DNA of 9,563 nucleotides from Verrucomicrobiaceae bacterium UBA2429 (GTDB taxonomy: Bacteria > Verrucomicrobiota > Verrucomicrobiia > Verrucomicrobiales > Verrucomicrobiaceae), in assembly GCA_002343505.1 (NCBI GenBank), contig DDQZ01000046.1, forward strand, positions 107,164-116,726, given 5' to 3'. Below are positions 4,361-9,563 of the stretch, one piece after another (within the stretch, counting starts at the first letter, position 1; each line of letters starts with the position of its first letter). The translations under genes and the position numbers were made by a program. A model generated the notes under the pieces. That model was not told where the DNA came from and did not search any database. It worked only from the letters and a program-made list of their open reading frames with translations.

Positions 4361-7300
4361 CTAGAATTGAATCTCGTCGTCGGGATCAGGCTCTGGTGGA
4401 GGGTTGTTCTTCCACTTCGCGATTCGGGCATCGTTGATTTTCTTCACCCTCTGCCACGCCCCGTCTTTGATGGCTTTCCAGAGGGACATGCCACCAGAAA
4501 GGCGCAGCTTCTTCCCGCTCGTGGTGACATGGGCCGTATCGAACTTCCCGACGAACTTCTCATCCAGGAAGAAGTTCGTCCGCTTTTGGGCGGCAAGTTC
4601 CTTGGTCGGCTCCTTCGGTGGCTCCAGAGTAAGCGCAGCAGCTTTCTCCAGCTTGTTACCCAGCATGGCTTGATGTTTGCCATCTTTCAGTTCCGCACGG
4701 ATCTTGGGCCGAGCACGCAAGCAAGTCGGTGAAGCAATGGCACGCAGCCCCAGATTGATCGCCGCATTCATATCCGCCTGACGCGGCCCGCCGCCGACCA
4801 TGGGAATAAAGAGCGGGCCGCCTGCCACCGGAGCAAAGAGCGTCCGCAGTGGCAATTTCTTGTCCTGCTTCCTGGCCTCACGCGCCTCGATATTCAGATC
4901 GTGCAGTTGATCGAAAAGCATGGCCGCTGCTTCCGCATCTTTGGAGGACTTGTCTTTCTCCGCCTTTTTGATGAGCCGCTTCCAGCGGAAGTCCTCGGCA
5001 TTTCCATCATGCACTTCCACCGCACGGAAACCGGGAACGCCCGTGAGCGCGCAGAAGCGTGAAGAGTAGGCGGCGGGAACCTCAAGCACGGGGATGCCAA
5101 AAGGCTCACACATTTGTTTCAGCTTGGCGAGCACCGCGCGGTGACACCATTTCATGAGGCGGCCATTCTCGGAAGGGGCACGGCCCTGACTGCTCAGGTA
5201 GCGGGAGAGGTCTTCCATCACAATGAAGTCCACGGGCTTGCGACCTGGGATGAGCTCGTATTCACCATGAATGTCTTTTTCTTCCCGCTCAGCATCATTG
5301 GCTAGATGAGGGCGAAGACGAAGCCCAAGCGCCTGTGCCAGGATCAGGTGAGCCGTCTGATTGACCCGCTGCTGCTTCATCCTGTCCAGCTTGTTCAAGA
5401 TGTCTTCACAGGGTTCAGGCTGGCGCTGTCCCTTGTCTTCAACCCCTTGCTTTACCTGCTCACCCGGAATCAAGCTCATTTGTCTTCTCAGAGACATGAA
5501 GCGCTTCCGCAGATTTTCAATCTGCTCAATGCGCGCCATGGAAAGACCACGCTGACCACGAATCCATTTCGGATTCTCCTCTTTTTTGAAGTTCCCCTGC
5601 TCAAGTTTTTCAAACGCCTCATTCCATACCCATTCACGATGACGCAGTGGCAGTTCACGATTGGCAAGCCTCTCCAAGCTCACTCTCAAATGCTGCTTCA
5701 ATTCAGGAATCAGCGTTCCGAGTCTTTGGAAAATGATTTCCGCGTGGGGCTTCAAAACAGCCGCGATCTTCTCCGGCTCCACTTTTTGGGCCTCTAGCTT
5801 CTTGCGGAGCCCCACAAGAGTGAGCGGCTGTTTCGACTTGGAATCAAGGATGCCGCCAGCATTGGTATAGAGAGCTTTCAGATTCTCCAACATGGCTTCG
5901 GCGGTCTTTGTCAGCAGTTCATCCACCTGTCCGTAGTCGATCACATCATCGCCTGTGGCCTCCGGCTTCTCGTGAATGCGGCAACTCCAGCGGTGGAAAC
6001 GGGCTAGACGGCTTTGTGCACGCGAAAGAATACGGAGAAGCTCCTCATTCTGCTTTGAATGGGAAAGGTGGTCAAAGCCGGGACCAAGGCGTGACTTAGC
6101 CTCCTCACCGCCGAACAATAAGGCCATCTCACGGGCTTCCTGCCACTCGGCCTCCAGAGCATTTCGTCCCGCCTTGCCATGAAACTCCACAGCACGCTTG
6201 CCTTGATCATCCAGCGCTCCTGTCCGGGCGTCCTCACCGGGAAGGCGTAACATGCCGAGTCCCAGCAGCGCGGTGGACCAGAGTTTCCCGCCTGCCTCAC
6301 CAAGTTCAATGAAGGGCTGTCTGTTACGGCTGAACGCCTTGTCAGACCGGCTTTCCAGAAGCGCCCAAGCTCCGGCATCCCGCTGACCAAGGTCCACCGA
6401 GAGAACGGAAAAGCCCTTGGCTCGAATTTCCTCCCGATTCCACCACGCGGCTGCATCCTCAGCCTCGGGAGCCTTCTCCAATCCGGGCCAGTAGAGATGC
6501 AGACCAGTGTCGAGTTGCTGAGTACGCGGCTTGTAAGTGCCGTTGAACTGCTTATACCACATCGCTTGTTTGCCAATATGGCGGATCAGCCCCTCAGGCT
6601 CCAGTGTGGCGGGGAAATTCAGCAGCAGGCGCACCCACTTTCCCCCACCCTTTTTCACCACGTCCGGCATGAGGGAGACCGCACACTTCTCCAGAGCAGG
6701 CATTTCGACTTCGGGACAGTCGAGCGCCTTCATCATCGGCTGAAACCAGCGCATGGATTCACTGCCACCGGAAAGGCCTTCAAGCTCATCTCGTGCCGCA
6801 CGCGGAGCACTGAACTCCAATTTGGCACGCACGGGCTGGAGCTTTCCGTCCACGTCATAAGCGATGCTGACTTCCAGACTTTTCCCATCACTGCCAAACT
6901 CGGCTCCATGACTGCCGCTGATGTCACTGAACATGAAGAGACGGCGAGAGTTCTCAGCGTGCGCAGGAGTGAAGCGGATGGGCTGTGCCAGACGCACAAC
7001 GTCTTCCTGGAGTTCAAGCCAGACGCGATAGGCCGAGATCATGTCTTTGGCACGTCCAGCCTTGATGCGCTCAGCTTCTTGTTCATCGGTTAACGGCTGC
7101 CACAACGGCCAGAAGCGCGGCTCACAAAGCGCACGAAAGAGTCCCACGTCTCCCACATCATAAACATGGTCGCGCTGATAGTCAGTGACGATGCTGATGA
7201 GTTCCTCCTCTGTGGGTGTTCCCTGACTCTTATCCGCTTTGCGTTCCCAAAGCTCACACCAGTCTTTTTTGATGGCATAGAATCCACGCAAGCCGCCTGT

Positions 7301-8704
7301 GTAAACACCCTTCGGGATGTGCTGATCACCTGTAGCTTTGTTCGAGACTCCTTCGTCCTGGGTGAGGGCTTGGATCAGGGTGAAGTTAGGATCACTCTTC
7401 AGTCTCGGCGGAATGTGACCGGGCTCGTCAGAGTCACCTGTTTTCCAATCGTGCGTCTTTTCATCCATGTAGTCGAGACGCCTTTGCGCCTCAGCCAGCA
7501 GGGCATTCCTCTCCGAAGTCTTCAACTTGAACTGATTCACCGTTTTGAGCGCTTCCTTAAAGGCTGCGATGTCAAACTCCTTCCACACCGGCACATGCGG
7601 CCCGGGCACTGCCCAGAAAGAAAGGCTCGTGAAAGCAGGAAACACAAAGCCACGCTCACCACGCGCCAGTTTGATGGGATCATCCCCCAGCTCGGCAAAG
7701 TCGATTTCCGGTTCTTCAATGACCACCGCTTGGGTGACCGCATTCGCCTTCCTTCGGGCGCTGACTTTTTCGACGACCTTCGGAGCCTTGACTGACTTGG
7801 GTTTCCCCACCGAAAGGCCAAGCACAGCAGCCGTAAATAAACTGGGGAAATGCTGAAAAAGCAGCGTGGCAAACGTCAGATCAGGGCTGGCTTTACGATT
7901 GCGCGGCACCTGAGTCTCCTCTGGCAGCGCGGCAATCTTTTCAGGCAATGCCTGCCACAAGGCTAGGCCATCAGGAAACCGAGCCAGCACCTCGGCCAGT
8001 TTCGTCGGTGGCGACTCCGCCACTTTGATAAAATGATGAGCCGCCTCCAGCAGACGAGCACGAGCCTCGGCCCCCACAAAGTTTTTGTCTGGCTGGAGCT
8101 TCACCGTCCACGAAAGATCCATCTCAGCAGCCACCTGCTTTAAAGCCTCCTCCGTGACATTCTCTGCATGAATGACGGCAGCCAGTTTGGTCAGGCCGGA
8201 AGCACTGGCGCGTGCTGTGGCGCTGTAATCATAGGTCGGATTGGCCTTGGGATCACAAAAGCGCGGCCAGTAGCCACGGCCCGCCTGCTGAATATCTCCT
8301 TCAATCTTATCAAGCAGCAGCTCTCCGGCCAGCTCACGAGCCCGCTCGGGAGCCTCATTCCCTTCCAGAACCTTCGCCAAAGCTGCCTCAAACAAACTGG
8401 CAGCCGGGATGCCGAGCCTGCGCGCTAAACGTACACGCCAGGAATCCTCGGTGTCTGTCTTGGCTTCATCCCAACTGGCTTTCATCTGCTCATGCAGCTT
8501 GGACAGAGGCCGTGTGCCATCTGAAGAAGCCAGGGCCACAAGACAAAGCTGATAATAATTCACCGCATCCTGGAACAGCGCATGATGCCGCCATAGTGGA
8601 GAGTCAAAGCGAGCCAACGCTTTGTGATCCCAAGGCTCTTGGGGAGTGGGAGTCAAGATTATCAGGCTATTTGTGCGACCCTGGTAGATGCGGGAAAGAG
8701 GCAT
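4361..8704 (-). CDS. cas12b: Cas12b (C2c1) type V-B CRISPR effector nuclease
   Basis: This 1447-aa protein is the RNA-guided DNA nuclease of the type V-B system. The split RuvC site is intact: Asp771 (VLSVDLGQRDAGAWALLE), Glu1164 (FIVMEDLSRYLSSQGR) and Asp1311 (RQADMNAAINLGLR). The stretch following motif II (APSENGRLMKWCHRAVL ... AAYSSRFCALTGVPGFR) is close to the known Cas12b pattern, and the N-terminus (SRIYQGR, LWRHHALFQDAVNYY) is the conserved start. It is longer than the best-studied members (AacCas12b is 1129 aa, with catalytic residues at 570, 848 and 977), with about 200 extra residues before RuvC-I and over 100 between I and II; a Lys/Val/Ala-rich stretch at 300-335 looks like a linker. 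It ends in an acidic tail (PDPDDEIQF). The ATG has no clear Shine-Dalgarno. The family needs crRNA and tracrRNA and normally a T-rich PAM. Confidence 0.95.
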   Translation of the reverse strand: MPLSRIYQGRTNSLIILTPTPQEPWDHKALARFDSPLWRHHALFQDAVNYYQLCLVALASSDGTRPLSKLHEQMKASWDEAKTDTEDSWRVRLARRLGIPAASLFEAALAKVLEGNEAPERARELAGELLLDKIEGDIQQAGRGYWPRFCDPKANPTYDYSATARASASGLTKLAAVIHAENVTEEALKQVAAEMDLSWTVKLQPDKNFVGAEARARLLEAAHHFIKVAESPPTKLAEVLARFPDGLALWQALPEKIAALPEETQVPRNRKASPDLTFATLLFQHFPSLFTAAVLGLSVGKPKSVKAPKVVEKVSARRKANAVTQAVVIEEPEIDFAELGDDPIKLARGERGFVFPAFTSLSFWAVPGPHVPVWKEFDIAAFKEALKTVNQFKLKTSERNALLAEAQRRLDYMDEKTHDWKTGDSDEPGHIPPRLKSDPNFTLIQALTQDEGVSNKATGDQHIPKGVYTGGLRGFYAIKKDWCELWERKADKSQGTPTEEELISIVTDYQRDHVYDVGDVGLFRALCEPRFWPLWQPLTDEQEAERIKAGRAKDMISAYRVWLELQEDVVRLAQPIRFTPAHAENSRRLFMFSDISGSHGAEFGSDGKSLEVSIAYDVDGKLQPVRAKLEFSAPRAARDELEGLSGGSESMRWFQPMMKALDCPEVEMPALEKCAVSLMPDVVKKGGGKWVRLLLNFPATLEPEGLIRHIGKQAMWYKQFNGTYKPRTQQLDTGLHLYWPGLEKAPEAEDAAAWWNREEIRAKGFSVLSVDLGQRDAGAWALLESRSDKAFSRNRQPFIELGEAGGKLWSTALLGLGMLRLPGEDARTGALDDQGKRAVEFHGKAGRNALEAEWQEAREMALLFGGEEAKSRLGPGFDHLSHSKQNEELLRILSRAQSRLARFHRWSCRIHEKPEATGDDVIDYGQVDELLTKTAEAMLENLKALYTNAGGILDSKSKQPLTLVGLRKKLEAQKVEPEKIAAVLKPHAEIIFQRLGTLIPELKQHLRVSLERLANRELPLRHREWVWNEAFEKLEQGNFKKEENPKWIRGQRGLSMARIEQIENLRKRFMSLRRQMSLIPGEQVKQGVEDKGQRQPEPCEDILNKLDRMKQQRVNQTAHLILAQALGLRLRPHLANDAEREEKDIHGEYELIPGRKPVDFIVMEDLSRYLSSQGRAPSENGRLMKWCHRAVLAKLKQMCEPFGIPVLEVPAAYSSRFCALTGVPGFRAVEVHDGNAEDFRWKRLIKKAEKDKSSKDAEAAAMLFDQLHDLNIEAREARKQDKKLPLRTLFAPVAGGPLFIPMVGGGPRQADMNAAINLGLRAIASPTCLRARPKIRAELKDGKHQAMLGNKLEKAAALTLEPPKEPTKELAAQKRTNFFLDEKFVGKFDTAHVTTSGKKLRLSGGMSLWKAIKDGAWQRVKKINDARIAKWKNNPPPEPDPDDEIQF

Positions 8705-8716
8705 GGCGGTGGTCGG

Positions 8717-9052
8717 TTAAGCTGCGAGAGGAAGCGCCGCGAGGTTTGTCCTTGGATTCAAAACGGGAGCTGCCTTTCTTTCCAGGCACAGGTGGTCGAG
8801 TTCGAGTTGGTCTTTGTCGATCCGGTGAAAAAACACAGCGACGATCACGGTGCCAGCCGCCGACGAAAGGGTCGCTGTAGCCATGCGAGTTTCAGGCAGG
8901 TCCACAATGGGGTATGACTCAGCTCGGGAAGCGATTTGCCACTCAAGCTCACAGAGCAGATCATCTGTCTGTTCAGTGCTGCCAAGAAGGCTCCTGGCCA
9001 TGGAATAACACTCTGAAGACAGAAGTGTCGGGAACCGTGAGTTCGTGCTCAT
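8717..9052 (-). CDS. Unassigned 111-aa protein upstream of cas12b, weakly RelE/ParE-like
   Basis: I cannot place this protein firmly. A helical first half (SMARSLLGS..., DDLLCELEWQIASRAESYP) is followed by strands (TRMATATL, TVIVAVFFHRI, LELDHLCLER), the order seen in RelE/ParE-type toxins, where a VxVFFRI-like strand and a final strand form the sheet. No partner antitoxin with a DNA-binding look is adjacent, and the tail after residue 92 (KAAPVLNPRT...) is low in structure. The stop is 12 nt before the cas12b ATG, so the two genes are probably co-transcribed, and this gene may sit closest to the promoter. An AT-rich stretch at 9053-9115 holds a -10-like TAAAAT (9093-9098) but no good -35. 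It could instead be a regulator or an anti-phage accessory. Confidence 0.6.
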   Translation of the reverse strand: MSTNSRFPTLLSSECYSMARSLLGSTEQTDDLLCELEWQIASRAESYPIVDLPETRMATATLSSAAGTVIVAVFFHRIDKDQLELDHLCLERKAAPVLNPRTNLAALPLAA

Positions 9053-9115
9053 GATCGCGCTTTAACGCAATCAATCCATATCCTCAAGAACTATTTTACT
9101 TTGTTTGAGCCACTT

Positions 9116-9445
9116 TTAATGGCTGACTGAAGGATGGAAAAGATTGCGGATGGTCATTATGGATTCCGCCTCAGGCAAAAAAGCCTGCCCTTCATAATGG
9201 CGGTAGGGGTGGTCGTTGGCGAACATGGCCGCTGACATTCTGGGGGCTAAAATCAAAGAAAGCCAATCCAATCTTTGATCCTGAAACAGCTCATGGTGCC
9301 GCCACAGCGCGGCTTCGCCGTCGGGCAGGTCGAGCCATTCCGGTTTTGCGTCTTTTTTCGCCTTCTTTCGGCCAACTGTTTCTTCTGCGGCGGCTGGCGC
9401 GGGCACTTGCACCTTCGTGACACGTCCTTGGTAAATTCGGTTCAT
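9116..9445 (-). pseudogene. Truncated N-terminal fragment of a second cas12b
   Basis: This 109-aa frame begins MNRIYQGRVTKVQVP and continues to AALWRHHELFQD at about residue 55. The intact Cas12b reads MPLSRIYQGRTNSLII and SPLWRHHALFQDAVNYY at the same places, so the first half is the start of another cas12b gene. The DNA also matches locally (the stretch around 9281-9310 against 8571-8600). After FQD the two stop matching: residues 56-109 (QRLDWLSLILAP to NLFHPSVSH) have no counterpart that I can recognise in Cas12b, and the frame then ends. There is no sign of a simple frameshift that would restore the match. The fragment is divergent from the intact copy, so it is not a recent duplicate. 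Whether the short product is made is unknown. Confidence 0.75.
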
Positions 9446-9563
9446 GGCGGGAAAATCGGGGTTTTGGCGGCGCGAGTTTGGGCTGGAGGGTGGGACAATG
9501 GCGGGGGGGGGGGCAATGATTTTTTTTTTTTTGCGGCGGCGGGGCTGGGCGGTGGCGGCCGGC
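9446..9563. other. Low-complexity contig edge
   Basis: Runs of 11 G (9503-9513) and 13 T (9520-9532) and G/C-skewed filler stand in the last 118 bases. No gene is visible. The quality of this stretch is doubtful and it may include sequencing or assembly error. Confidence 0.6.

Noticed and set aside
9503..9532. G and T runs as functional elements
   Set aside because: They lie at the very edge of the window in poor-looking sequence and are best explained by error or low-complexity ends.

Overview
The window carries a type V-B CRISPR-Cas locus lying wholly on the minus strand (read right to left). It holds a large Cas12b effector (1447 aa, 4361-8704), a Cas4-Cas1 fusion (675-2501) and Cas2 (375-662). 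The GC-rich, Ala/Arg-rich coding, the Cas4-Cas1 fusion and palindromic repeat elements of a kind I associate with Verrucomicrobia (the last from memory) suggest a verrucomicrobial genome or metagenome bin. The right end has 11-G and 13-T homopolymers and looks like a poorly resolved contig edge. No CRISPR array is visible.

Layout in the direction of transcription: (i) 9446-9563, low-complexity edge; (ii) 9116-9445, a short ORF whose first ~55 residues match the start of the intact Cas12b and then diverge, i.e. a remnant of a second cas12b; (iii) 8717-9052, a small unassigned protein with a weak RelE/ParE-like look; (iv) cas12b; (v) 4204-4360, an intergenic stretch with a 12-bp hairpin that reads as a terminator only on the plus strand; (vi) a 56-aa DUF1508 (YegP-like) protein followed by a strong minus-strand terminator; (vii) 3920-3976, a fragment repeating the last residues of Cas12b (16 identical bases); (viii) an MntA nucleotidyltransferase / HepT (HEPN) toxin-antitoxin pair; (ix) two translationally coupled unknown genes (78 and 131 aa); (x) cas4-cas1; (xi) cas2; (xii) 1-374, non-coding sequence with inverted repeats.

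Cas12b is the crRNA-guided DNA nuclease and Cas4-Cas1 plus Cas2 form the spacer-acquisition module. The genes from mntA to cas2 are tightly packed and probably one transcription unit that starts after the terminator at 3997-4024; the segment before it (small gene, cas12b, DUF1508) is a separate unit. The most notable inference is that the present cas12b cassette lies between a start-fragment (9116-9445) and an end-fragment (3920-3976) of another cas12b in the same orientation and order. This fits a history in which one effector was replaced by, or interrupted by, another. The toxin-antitoxin pair and the two unknown genes sitting between effector and adaptation genes, the palindromic element translated in the Cas4-Cas1 linker, and the SSB-like acidic tail of Cas12b are further points of interest.
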